A stretch of 64,000 nucleotides of DNA, taken from assembly GCA_020444245.1 (NCBI GenBank), contig JAHLLI010000005.1, positions 186,001 to 250,000 on the forward strand, in the 5' to 3' direction. A model generated the notes under the pieces. That model worked only from the letters and a program-made list of their open reading frames with translations. It did no database searches and was not told where the DNA came from. Shown here one piece after another: positions 7,040 through 14,275 of this stretch (its first letter is position 1; the number at the start of each line of letters is the position of its first letter). Origin of the DNA: Actinomycetales bacterium (GTDB lineage Bacteria > Actinomycetota > Actinomycetes > Actinomycetales > Cellulomonadaceae). The position numbers and the translations under genes were made by a program.

Positions 7040-8787
7040 GCGAGACCGAGAGCCCCCAGCGCCGGATCGGGGTGTACATCTGCCACTGCGGCGGCAACAT
7101 CTCCGACTACGTCGACGTCGAGAGGGTCCGTGAGGCGATCTCGGCCGACCCGGACGTGGTGGTCGGCAAGACGACGCTGTTCGCGTGTGCCGACGGCACG
7201 CAGCACGAGATGATCGACGACATCCACGCCGAGGGCCTCGACGGCCTGGTCGTCGCGTCCTGCTCGCCCAAGCTGCACACCACCACGTTCCGCGGGGTGT
7301 CCACCCGGGCGGACCTGAACCCGTACGCCTACACCCAGGTGAACATCCGCGAGCAGGACTCGTGGGCGCACACCGACGACCACGAGGGCGCCACCCAGAA
7401 GGCCATCGCGCTCGTCCAGGCGGGCATCGCCAAGACCAGGCTGTCGCTCCCGCTCGAGCCGCTCCGGGTCGAGACCGTCCCGGCGACCATGGTCGTCGGC
7501 GGCGGGATCACCGGTCTGCGCACGGCGATCGGCCTGGCCGACATCGGCATCGCGGTCACCATCGTCGAGCGCGAGGCCGAGGTCGGGGGGTGGGTCGGCC
7601 GGCTCGGGCCGATGTTCCCGCACAACGCCTCCGGTCGCGACCAGATCTCGCAGCTGATGGCCGAGATCGCCAGGCGTCCGACGATCACGGTACTCACCAA
7701 CGCCGAGCTGGTCGGCAAGACCGGGTCGTTCGGCAACTACACCGCGAAGGTGAAGCTGCGCACCGAGACCACCGAGGAGCTGCGCCAGTTCCAGGTTGGC
7801 ACGTTCGTCATCGCCACCGGGGCGGACGTCTACTCCCCGGAGGTCGGCGAGCTCGGCTACGGCATCGACGGTGTGGTGACCATCCACGAGTTCGGCGCGC
7901 TCGTCGACGCCGCGCAGGGCAGCGGATCGCTGACCTGGCAGGGCCGCAAGGTGCGCTCGGTCGCCTACGTGTACTGCGTCGGCAACCGGCAGGTCGGCGG
8001 CAACGAGTACTGCTCGAAGTTCTGCTGCGCGGCCACGGTGCACGCCTCGATCAAGGTCGCCGACCTCGACCCGTCGATCCGTCAGTTCCACCTGCACCGT
8101 GACGTGCGGGCCTACGGCAAGTACGAGCTGATGTACACCGAGTCCCGCGAGCGCGGGTCGGTGTACATGCGCTACCCGGACGACGCCCTGCCCTCGATCG
8201 AGCAGATGCCCGACAAGCGGCTCGCGGTCACGGTCACCGACGCACTGACGTCGCAGGACGAGATCACGCTGCCGGTGGACCTCGTGGTGCTGGTCACCGG
8301 GATGGTCCCGCGGGACAACGACGACCTCACGACGCTGCTCAAGCTGCCCACCGGCGACGACGGGTTCTACAACGAGATCCACCCCAAGCTGCGGCCGGTG
8401 GAGACCGTCGTGGACGGCGTGCTGATCGCCGGCGCGTGCCAGGGCCCCAAGCCCGCCACCGAGGCGGTCAGCGGCGGCCTGGCCGCGGTCACGCAGAGCG
8501 CCGGCATCCTCAAGAAGGGGTTCGCCGAGCTCGACCCGCTCGTCGCCACCGTGACCGAGAGCCTGTGCACCGGCTGCGGCGACTGCCTGACCACCTGTCC
8601 CTACGACGCGATCTCGTCGTACGTGTGCGACGAGGGCCAGAAGGCCTCGATCGCCGCTGCGAGCTGCAAGGGCTGCGGTGGGTGCGTGCCGGTGTGCCCG
8701 GAGGACGCGATCGACCTGCTCGGCTACACCAGCGCCCAGATGATGGCCGCGATCGACGGCCTGTCGGTGAAGGAGCCCGTGGCATGA
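7036..8787 (+). CDS. hdrA: HdrA/QmoB-like flavoprotein with C-terminal ferredoxin domain
   Basis: This 583-residue protein begins with the HdrA N-terminal signature GVYICHCGGNISD, has an FAD-binding VVGGGITGLRTAIGLAD near residue 155, the HdrA Cys segment YCSKFCC near 325, and two 4Fe-4S motifs at the end (CTGCGDCLTTCP and CKGCGGCVPVCP). It matches HdrA/QmoB but lacks the MvhD domain that ends QmoB in sulfate reducers; that domain is encoded separately at 3298. It overlaps the preceding gene by 4 bp (ATGA) and has a GGAGG ribosome site. It probably forms the soluble arm of the complex with the protein at 4301, passing electrons to the membrane subunit at 9043. Confidence 0.88.
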   Translation: MSETESPQRRIGVYICHCGGNISDYVDVERVREAISADPDVVVGKTTLFACADGTQHEMIDDIHAEGLDGLVVASCSPKLHTTTFRGVSTRADLNPYAYTQVNIREQDSWAHTDDHEGATQKAIALVQAGIAKTRLSLPLEPLRVETVPATMVVGGGITGLRTAIGLADIGIAVTIVEREAEVGGWVGRLGPMFPHNASGRDQISQLMAEIARRPTITVLTNAELVGKTGSFGNYTAKVKLRTETTEELRQFQVGTFVIATGADVYSPEVGELGYGIDGVVTIHEFGALVDAAQGSGSLTWQGRKVRSVAYVYCVGNRQVGGNEYCSKFCCAATVHASIKVADLDPSIRQFHLHRDVRAYGKYELMYTESRERGSVYMRYPDDALPSIEQMPDKRLAVTVTDALTSQDEITLPVDLVVLVTGMVPRDNDDLTTLLKLPTGDDGFYNEIHPKLRPVETVVDGVLIAGACQGPKPATEAVSGGLAAVTQSAGILKKGFAELDPLVATVTESLCTGCGDCLTTCPYDAISSYVCDEGQKASIAAASCKGCGGCVPVCPEDAIDLLGYTSAQMMAAIDGLSVKEPVA

Positions 8788-9041
8788 CCACGACGACTCA
8801 GCGGTCCCTGCGGGACCCGCGCGAGGTCATCCGCGAGGAGATGGCCATGCACGCGGTGATCAAGGCCGCGTTGGCAGACGGGCCGCTGACGGTGCCCCAG
8901 CTCGCCGAGGCGATCGGCCACCCGGCCGTGGAGGTCCTCTACTGGGTGATGGGCATGCGGCGGTACGGACACCTGGTCGAGATGCCCGACGAGGACGACG
9001 AGGGCTACTTCCCCTACGCCCTCCCAGGAAAGGGAGCGTGA
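8784..9041 (+). CDS. Small winged-helix-like protein in the Hdr/Qmo operon
   Basis: This 85-residue protein is encoded in a 4-bp overlap with the upstream hdrA (ATGA) and ends one base before the next start, so it is translationally linked to the complex. Residues 34-68 read like a helix-turn-helix or winged helix: GPLTVPQLAEAIGHP, a recognition-helix-like VEVLYWVMGMRRYG, then a wing-like HLVEMPDEDDEGYF. I do not recognise the family with certainty. It could be a small regulator or, given its place between two structural genes, a wHTH-fold subunit or assembly factor. It has no cysteine, so it is unlikely to bind Fe-S clusters. Confidence 0.75.
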   Translation: MTTTTQRSLRDPREVIREEMAMHAVIKAALADGPLTVPQLAEAIGHPAVEVLYWVMGMRRYGHLVEMPDEDDEGYFPYALPGKGA

Positions 9042-9042
9042 G

Positions 9043-10224
9043 ATGGCCACCGTCGTCGACATCGACCTGATGGCGGACGTGCAGAAGTTCGGCGCCGCCG
9101 AGGTCAACGCGTGCTTCAGCTGCGGCAACTGCACGGCGATCTGCCCCCTGTCGGACAACGACGCGACGTTCCCGCGCCGGGTGATCCGCTACGCGCAGGT
9201 CGGCCTCAAGGACGACCTGCTCGGTTCCAAGGAGCTGTGGGCCTGCTACCACTGCGGGCTGTGCTCGGAGTCGTGCCCGACCGAGGCCGACCCCGGCGAG
9301 TTCATGGCCACGGCCCGCCGGTACGCGATCGCGTCCTACGAGCCGACCGGGCTGGCGCGAGTGCTCTACACCAAGCCCGTGATCGGCACCGTGATCGCGG
9401 TGGTCGTCGCGCTGTTCTTCGCCGGGTTCATGATGTCCCAGGCGGAGCTCGGCGGGATCGACGCGCCGCGGCTCGCGCTGTTCGAGTTCATCCCGAACGA
9501 CCTCATCCACTGGATGGGCATCGTGGTGATGGGCCTGATGTTCGTGGCCGGCGCCTGGGGCGTGGTGCGGATGGCGCGGGCGGTCGGCAGGCGTGAGGGT
9601 GTGACGCTCAAGGACACCTTCGGTTCGGGGGCGGCCTGGAAGCGCACGTTCGTGGCGCTGTGGGACTCGATCGGCGTCGAGTCGCTGGGCCAGAAGCGGT
9701 TCCGGGACGACTGCCACGACGACCAGGTGGTCGAGCCGCTGTGGCGGCGTCGCTGGCTGGTGCACGCCCTGACCATCTGGGGGTTCCTCGGGCTGTTCGC
9801 CGCGACCCTGATCGACTACGGGCTCGAGCTGCTCGGGATCAAGGAGACCGGAACGCCGATCCCGATCTGGTACCCGTCGCGCGCGCTCGGCACGGTCGGC
9901 GGTCTGATGCTGATGTACGGCGTGACGGTCTTCATGCTCGGTCGGTGGAAGAAGTGGACCACCGCGCAGGCCGAGTCGAAGGGCTCGGACTGGCTGCTGC
10001 TGACGCTGCTGTGGCTCACCGGGTTCACCGGGTTCGTCATCGAGGTCGCGCTGTACGTCACGACCCCGCCGGTGTGGGGCTACTGGTTCTTCCTGGTGCA
10101 CGTCGCGATCGCGATGGAGCTGCTGCTGATGCTCCCGTTCACCAAGTTCGCCCATGTGATGTACCGGCCGGTCGCGCTGTTCTTCTACGCGCTGGCCAGG
10201 GACAAGAGGGCTGCCGAGGCCTGA
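9043..10224 (+). CDS. QmoC-like HdrC-cytochrome b fusion (quinone-reacting subunit)
   Basis: The 393-residue protein has two HdrC-type 4Fe-4S motifs, CFSCGNCTAICP near 24-35 and CYHCGLCSESCP near 67-78, followed by about six membrane helices between residues 108 and 385. Conserved His residues (LIHWMGI, LVHALTIWG, LVHVAIAME, FAHVMY) are suited to binding haem b, as in NarI/HdrE-type domains. This HdrC-HdrE arrangement defines QmoC, the menaquinone-reacting subunit of the Qmo complex. It is last in the operon, and a terminator hairpin follows. Neither AprAB nor Sat, the usual partners of Qmo in sulfate reduction, is present in this window, so the physiological partner is unknown. Confidence 0.88.
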   Translation: MATVVDIDLMADVQKFGAAEVNACFSCGNCTAICPLSDNDATFPRRVIRYAQVGLKDDLLGSKELWACYHCGLCSESCPTEADPGEFMATARRYAIASYEPTGLARVLYTKPVIGTVIAVVVALFFAGFMMSQAELGGIDAPRLALFEFIPNDLIHWMGIVVMGLMFVAGAWGVVRMARAVGRREGVTLKDTFGSGAAWKRTFVALWDSIGVESLGQKRFRDDCHDDQVVEPLWRRRWLVHALTIWGFLGLFAATLIDYGLELLGIKETGTPIPIWYPSRALGTVGGLMLMYGVTVFMLGRWKKWTTAQAESKGSDWLLLTLLWLTGFTGFVIEVALYVTTPPVWGYWFFLVHVAIAMELLLMLPFTKFAHVMYRPVALFFYALARDKRAAEA

Positions 10225-10251
10225 GCCCCGGCCGTCCGGCCCCCATCGCCC

Positions 10252-10285
10252 GGGCCGCCCCGCTGCGACGACGCCGGGGCGGCCC
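10252..10285. terminator. Terminator hairpin between convergent genes
   Basis: GGGCCGCCCC (10252-10261) and GGGGCGGCCC (10276-10285) form a perfect 10-bp stem with a 14-nt loop. It sits between the stop of the qmoC-like gene and the stop of the convergent hydrolase gene, so it can serve both strands. Confidence 0.7.
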
Positions 10286-10311
10286 GCCGGCATGCCCGCG
10301 GGTCGGACCGT

Positions 10312-11070
10312 TCAGTGCCCGGCGTCGAAGGCGACGACCCGCTCGACGAACCTCTCGGGCGCGGCCAGGTGCGGGTAGTGGCCGGTCGGCGTCCAGGTCT
10401 CGACCACGGCGGACGGGATCACCGAGGTCAGCCAGGCCGCGTAATCCGGGCCGAGGTCGATGCCGTGCAGCGAGAGGTAGGGGGTTCCGGCGGGCAGCGC
10501 GGTGACCTCGGCGACCGTCGCGGCGAGCTCGTCGGGGGACAGGTCCAGCAGCGGTGACCACATGCCCAGCACCACGTCCTGCTCGGGGGAGCGCAGGGCC
10601 TCGAGCCGGGCGACCTCGGCCGGGTCGAGCTCGCCGTACAGCGAGGCGAACATCTGCTGGACGAAGGGCTCGAAGCCGTCGCCGCGCAGCAGCGGCGCGG
10701 CCGGCGCGACCTGGGCCTGCATCGCGCCGAGCGCGAGCGCCTGGTCGACGTTCACCACGCCGCGCACCGGGTGGTCATGGGCGTAGGCGGTCGCGACCAC
10801 GCCGCCCATGGAGTGCCCGACGACCAGCGGGGCCGGGCCGTCGGGATCGACCTCGTCGACCACGGCGCGCACGTCCGCGGCGAGGGTCGCCAGGTCGTAG
10901 GGCGCGGTGCGGGGGGACTCCCCGTGGCCGCGTAGGTCCACCCGGAGCACGGTGTACCGGTCCTCCAGGTGGATCGGGTCCCAGCTGTGCCGGTTCTCGG
11001 TGATGCCGTGCAGCAGCACGACCCGGGGGCCGCTGCCGGCGACGTCGTGGGCGAGGGGGGCTGTGGTCAT
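10312..11070 (-). CDS. Alpha/beta hydrolase
   Basis: This 252-residue protein has an N-terminal LLHGITENRHSW oxyanion segment, the nucleophile elbow GHSMGG near residue 95 and a C-terminal His in TGHYPHLAAPERF, completing a Ser-Asp/Glu-His triad. Such single-domain hydrolases act on esters, lactones or haloalkane-like substrates; the substrate cannot be inferred. The ATG at 11070 is chosen; a GTG two codons upstream (11076) is possible. It is transcribed away from the TDT gene, so the regulatory DNA at 11071-11183 is shared between divergent genes. Confidence 0.8.
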   Translation of the reverse strand: MTTAPLAHDVAGSGPRVVLLHGITENRHSWDPIHLEDRYTVLRVDLRGHGESPRTAPYDLATLAADVRAVVDEVDPDGPAPLVVGHSMGGVVATAYAHDHPVRGVVNVDQALALGAMQAQVAPAAPLLRGDGFEPFVQQMFASLYGELDPAEVARLEALRSPEQDVVLGMWSPLLDLSPDELAATVAEVTALPAGTPYLSLHGIDLGPDYAAWLTSVIPSAVVETWTPTGHYPHLAAPERFVERVVAFDAGH

Positions 11071-11153
11071 GGGCACAGTGTGGCCCGTCCGCCCGCACCG
11101 TGCTGGTGGTCGGCGCCGGCGAGGTCCGGACGCGCCCGGCAGAGCCCTGGAAT

Positions 11154-11169
11154 ATACCTAGGGGGGTAT
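11154..11169. promoter_or_regulatory. CsoR/CstR-like operator before the TDT transporter
   Basis: ATACCTAGGGGGGTAT has perfect ATACC/GGTAT ends around a 6-bp core and is 16 bp long, like the copies at 2811 and 16222. It overlaps a possible -10 box (TATACC, 11153-11158) and ends 14 bp before the ATG, so binding there should block transcription of the transporter. Confidence 0.6.
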
Positions 11170-11183
11170 GTGTTGCCGTCGCC

Positions 11184-12296
11184 ATGGCCGACCCGACGAG
11201 CGCCGCCGTCGGCGCCCCCGCACGCCCTGCCGCTCCTGCCCCTGCACCGGCCCCAGGGCCCGCTGCCGCCGACGTCCCGCCGGCCGAGGCTCCGCCGGAG
11301 GCGATCCCCACCGCCTACGTCGAGCCGGAGCCGGTCGATCGCGCTCCGCGGCTCGCGCACCTGCCGGTGACCTTCTTCGCCGTGGTCATGGGCGTCGCAG
11401 GCATGTCGCTCGCCTGGCTGCGGGCGTCGGCCCTGCTGGGAGCGCCGGTCGCGGTCGGGCACGTGCTCTTCTGGCTCGCGATGGCGCTGTACCTGGTGGT
11501 GCTGGGCGCCTATGCGGCCAAGGCCGTCCGGCACCGCGAGGCGGTGCGCAGCGAGCTCCACCACCCCGTGCGCCTCGCCTTCGTGCCGACCTCGACGATC
11601 GCGCTGCTGCTGCTGGCCACCGCCGGCCAGGAGATCGTGCCCGGCCTGGCGCGGGGGCTGTGGTGGGGCGGCGCCGTCGGGCAGCTGGCCATGACGCTCT
11701 ACGTGGTCAGCGCCTGGATCAGTCGGTCCACGTTCGGGACGCAGCATGTCAACCCGGCCTGGTTCATCCCGGTCGTCGGCCTCATGGTGGTCCCGCTCGC
11801 GGGTGTCCGGTACGGCCCGCTCGACCTGGTCTCGTTCTTCTTCTCGGTCGGGATGCTGTTCTGGCTCGGCATGCTGCCGATGGTCCTCAGCCGGCTGTTC
11901 GTGCACGAGCACCCGATGCCCCACCAGCTGCTGCCCACCCTCGCCGTGCTCATCGCTCCGCCGGCCGTCGGATTCCTCTCGTGGCTCAAGCTGCACGGCG
12001 GCGAGCTCGACATCCCGGCACGGATGCTGTTCGACGTCGCGGTCTTCTTCGCCCTGCTCTTCGTGACTCAGGTCGGGCGGCTGCGGCGGATCCCGTTCTT
12101 CCTGTCCTGGTGGGCCTACTCGTTCCCGCTCGCCGCGCTGAGCGTGGCGACCACCGTGATGGCCGCCGAGGTCGGTGGCGTCGGGCTGGTCGCCGGGGCG
12201 TGGACGTTGCTCGCCGCGGTGAGCGGGCTGGTCGTGATGCTGCTCGCACGGACCTCCGCAGCCGTCGCGCGTGGTCGGATCTGCGTCCCGGAGTAG
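11184..12296 (+). CDS. TDT-family transporter (TehA/SLAC1/Ssu1-like), possible sulfite exporter
   Basis: The 370-residue protein has a short Ala/Pro-rich cytoplasmic start and then ten hydrophobic segments. The first one, HLPVTFFAVVMGVAGMSLAW, carries the conserved TDT/SLAC1 pattern of a Met-Gly turn. Family members include the tellurite-resistance protein TehA, the anion channel SLAC1, C4-dicarboxylate carriers and the fungal sulfite pump Ssu1. The substrate cannot be read from the sequence. However, the gene carries the same CsoR/CstR-like operator as the tusA-Qmo and hydrogenase operons, which makes export of sulfite or a related sulfur anion a reasonable inference. The ATG at 11184 is preferred because the operator and likely promoter lie just upstream of it. 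Confidence 0.8.
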   Translation: MADPTSAAVGAPARPAAPAPAPAPGPAAADVPPAEAPPEAIPTAYVEPEPVDRAPRLAHLPVTFFAVVMGVAGMSLAWLRASALLGAPVAVGHVLFWLAMALYLVVLGAYAAKAVRHREAVRSELHHPVRLAFVPTSTIALLLLATAGQEIVPGLARGLWWGGAVGQLAMTLYVVSAWISRSTFGTQHVNPAWFIPVVGLMVVPLAGVRYGPLDLVSFFFSVGMLFWLGMLPMVLSRLFVHEHPMPHQLLPTLAVLIAPPAVGFLSWLKLHGGELDIPARMLFDVAVFFALLFVTQVGRLRRIPFFLSWWAYSFPLAALSVATTVMAAEVGGVGLVAGAWTLLAAVSGLVVMLLARTSAAVARGRICVPE

Positions 12297-12317
12297 TTCA
12301 CCCAGAGTTCACGGGAT
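12296..12317 (+). promoter_or_regulatory. PHO-box-like direct repeat
   Basis: GTTCACC (12296-12302) and GTTCACG (12307-12313) are spaced exactly 11 nt apart, matching the direct-repeat units to which actinobacterial PhoP binds. The first repeat starts at the last base of the TDT stop codon. The nearest downstream gene is the small ORF at 12381. No phoPR pair is identified here. Confidence 0.5.
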
Positions 12318-12380
12318 CAGGACTGGCGCAATCGCCTGGGACCTAGGACACTAGTCATAGGACGAATCTAGGAGGACTCG

Positions 12381-12473
12381 ATGGCGAACCACCCTACCCA
12401 CGACGTCGACCGCGACAAGGACGCGACCACGCGGGACACCCTGGTGGGCAACCCGAACCGAGTGCGTCTGTGA
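12381..12473 (+). CDS. Small 30-residue protein of unknown function
   Basis: The ATG follows a near-perfect ribosome site (AGGAGGA, 12370-12376) with a 4-nt gap. The frame encodes 30 charged residues, beginning MANHPTHDVDRDKD and ending GNPNRVRL, with no membrane segment and no cysteine. It is followed 14 nt later by a strong intrinsic terminator and preceded by a PHO-box-like repeat, so it looks like a complete, separately transcribed unit. I do not recognise the family. The strong translation signal and terminator argue for a real small protein or a short regulatory RNA with a coding part. Confidence 0.55.
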   Translation: MANHPTHDVDRDKDATTRDTLVGNPNRVRL

Positions 12474-12487
12474 GCTGACTGCGACGA

Positions 12488-12518
12488 GGGCCCGTGCCGG
12501 ACGGTACGGGCCCTTTCT
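12488..12518 (+). terminator. Intrinsic terminator of the small ORF
   Basis: GGGCCCGTGCC (12488-12498) pairs with GGTACGGGCCC (12503-12513), an 11-bp stem with one G-U pair and a 4-nt loop, followed by TTTCT. It is one of the clearest rho-independent terminators in the window. Confidence 0.8.
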
Positions 12519-12664
12519 GCTGCCCCGGACGGGGCGACGCCCGACCTTCAGGGCCCACCGGTCCGGCGCCCGGCGCCGTCGCGAGGGTCAGTGGTCGGTC
12601 GTAGCGTGGCACCAGGCCCGGGCACGGAGCCCGTGGCGGTCCCTGGTGGCCTCGGGAGGGTGCG

Positions 12665-13180
12665 ATGGACGTGTCGGCGGTGCTGGTCGACGGCTACGGC
12701 CGGATCCAGGAGGAGGTGCGACGCGTCCTGCGCGGCCTCGACGACGATCTCCTGTCGGCGGTCCCCGAGCCAGGCTCGAACACGATCGCGTGGCTGGTCT
12801 GGCACCTGACCCGGGTCCAGGACGACCACCTGGCCGACGCGTTCGGCGGAGAGCAGGTCTGGGTGGCCGGCGGCTGGTCGGACCGCTTCGCGCTGCCGCT
12901 GCCGGTCGACGACACCGGCTACGGCCACAGCGCGGCGGAGGTGGCCGCGGTGCGTGCACCGGGCGCGCTGCTGCTCGAGTACCACGAGGCGGTGCACACC
13001 CGGTCGGTCGAGCTGCTGGCCGCGGTGACGCCGGCCGAGCTGGACCGCATCGTCGACACCCGGTGGGACCCGCCGGTCACGCTCGGCGTCCGCCTGGTGA
13101 GCGTGCTCGCCGACGACCTCCAGCACGTCGGCCAGGCCGCCTACCTGCGCGGGCTGCTCGCGCGCCGCGTCTCCGCCTGA
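12665..13180 (+). CDS. DinB/DUF664-family protein (mycothiol-dependent enzyme superfamily)
   Basis: This 171-residue all-helical protein has the metal-site pattern of the DinB superfamily: NTIAWLVWHLTRVQDDH near 40-56, a middle EYHEAVHTR, and a C-terminal LADDLQHVGQAAYLRG. The His residues in these three helices form the divalent-metal site. Actinobacterial members include mycothiol S-transferases and maleylpyruvate isomerase-like proteins. Its substrate is unknown. It is followed 16 bp later by the SDR gene, with which it may be co-transcribed. Confidence 0.75.
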   Translation: MDVSAVLVDGYGRIQEEVRRVLRGLDDDLLSAVPEPGSNTIAWLVWHLTRVQDDHLADAFGGEQVWVAGGWSDRFALPLPVDDTGYGHSAAEVAAVRAPGALLLEYHEAVHTRSVELLAAVTPAELDRIVDTRWDPPVTLGVRLVSVLADDLQHVGQAAYLRGLLARRVSA

Positions 13181-13196
13181 GCCCTAGGGTGAGCGC

Positions 13197-14183
13197 GTGA
13201 CCCTGCGCGTGCTCTTCCTCGGCGGTACCGGTGTGATCAGCTCGGCCAGCTCGGCGCTGGCCGTCGAACGCGGCATCGACCTCACGTTGTTCACCAGGGG
13301 CGGCTCGGGTCGGCCGGTGCCGGACGGCGCCCGCGTCCGGCACGTCGACGTGCGCGACCCGGCCGCGCTGCGCGAGGCGGTGGCCGGCCAGGAGTACGAC
13401 GCCGTCGTCGACTGGCTCGCGTTCACGCCCGACCACGTGCAGGCCGACCTCGAGGTGTTCGAGGGCAGCGTCGGCCAGCTCGTGTTCATCAGCTCGGCCT
13501 CGGCCTACCAGACCCCGCCCGCGCGCCTGCCCGTCACCGAGTCCACCCCGCTGCGCAACCCGTGGTGGCAGTACTCCCGCGACAAGATCGCCTGCGAGGA
13601 CGTGCTCATGGCCGCCTACCGCGACCGGGGCGCGCCGGTGACGATCATCCGTCCGTCGCACACCTACGACCCGTCGCTGATCCCGCTCGAGGGCGGCTGG
13701 ACCGCCGTGGAGCGGATGCGGCAGGGCCGTCCCGTGGTGGTGCACGGCGACGGGACGTCGTTGTGGACGCTCACCCACCACCGCGACTTCGCGCGCGGCC
13801 TGGTGCCGCTGCTCGGCGACCCGCGGGCGGTGGGCGAGGCGTTCGGCATCACCGGCGACGACGTGCTGACCTGGGACCAGATCACCCATGCGCTCGCGGC
13901 GGCCGCCGGCGTCCGGGCCAGGATCGTGCACGTGCCGTCCGATGTCATCAACGCGGAGGACCCGCGCTGGGGGGCCGGGCTGCTCGGCGACAAGGCTCAC
14001 TCGATGGTGTTCGACACCACGAAGCTGCGTCGCGTGGTGCCCGACTTCACCACGACCGTGCGTTTCGAGGCCGGCGCGCGCGAGATCGTCGCGTGGCACG
14101 ACGCCGACCCGGCGCGCAAGCGGGTCGACCCCGAGCTGGACGCTCTGATGGACCGCCTGGTCGCGCGCTTCTCGGTCGACTGA
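13197..14183 (+). CDS. NAD-dependent epimerase/dehydratase family protein (extended SDR)
   Basis: The 328-residue protein starts with a Rossmann nucleotide-binding segment, LRVLFLGGTGVISSASS, has VRDPAALREA at the adenine-side position and FISSASAYQ near residue 103. The classical YxxxK appears as YSRDK near 125. The middle (IIRPSHTYDP) and C-terminal parts resemble NAD-dependent sugar epimerases and isoflavone-reductase-like enzymes. The substrate is not evident. The GTG start is supported by a TAGGGT -10-like box at 13185-13190, six nt upstream, which predicts a leaderless transcript. Confidence 0.8.
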   Translation: MTLRVLFLGGTGVISSASSALAVERGIDLTLFTRGGSGRPVPDGARVRHVDVRDPAALREAVAGQEYDAVVDWLAFTPDHVQADLEVFEGSVGQLVFISSASAYQTPPARLPVTESTPLRNPWWQYSRDKIACEDVLMAAYRDRGAPVTIIRPSHTYDPSLIPLEGGWTAVERMRQGRPVVVHGDGTSLWTLTHHRDFARGLVPLLGDPRAVGEAFGITGDDVLTWDQITHALAAAAGVRARIVHVPSDVINAEDPRWGAGLLGDKAHSMVFDTTKLRRVVPDFTTTVRFEAGAREIVAWHDADPARKRVDPELDALMDRLVARFSVD

Positions 14184-14228
14184 GGGGACCAACGACCCCG
14201 ACCGCTCGCCGGGCTGCTCCGGACAATG

Positions 14229-14262
14229 GCGACGTGTCTCGCAACGGCGCGAGGCACGTCGC
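14229..14262 (+). repeat. Long inverted repeat in the 5' region of the OYE gene
   Basis: GCGACGTGTCTCGC (14229-14242) pairs with GCGAGGCACGTCGC (14249-14262), a 14-bp stem with one T-G wobble and a 6-nt loop. It ends 13 nt before the ATG, directly against the GGGGGAGG ribosome site. It could be an operator or an mRNA hairpin that limits or protects translation of the flavoprotein. Confidence 0.5.
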
Positions 14263-14275
14263 CCCCGGGGGAGGT

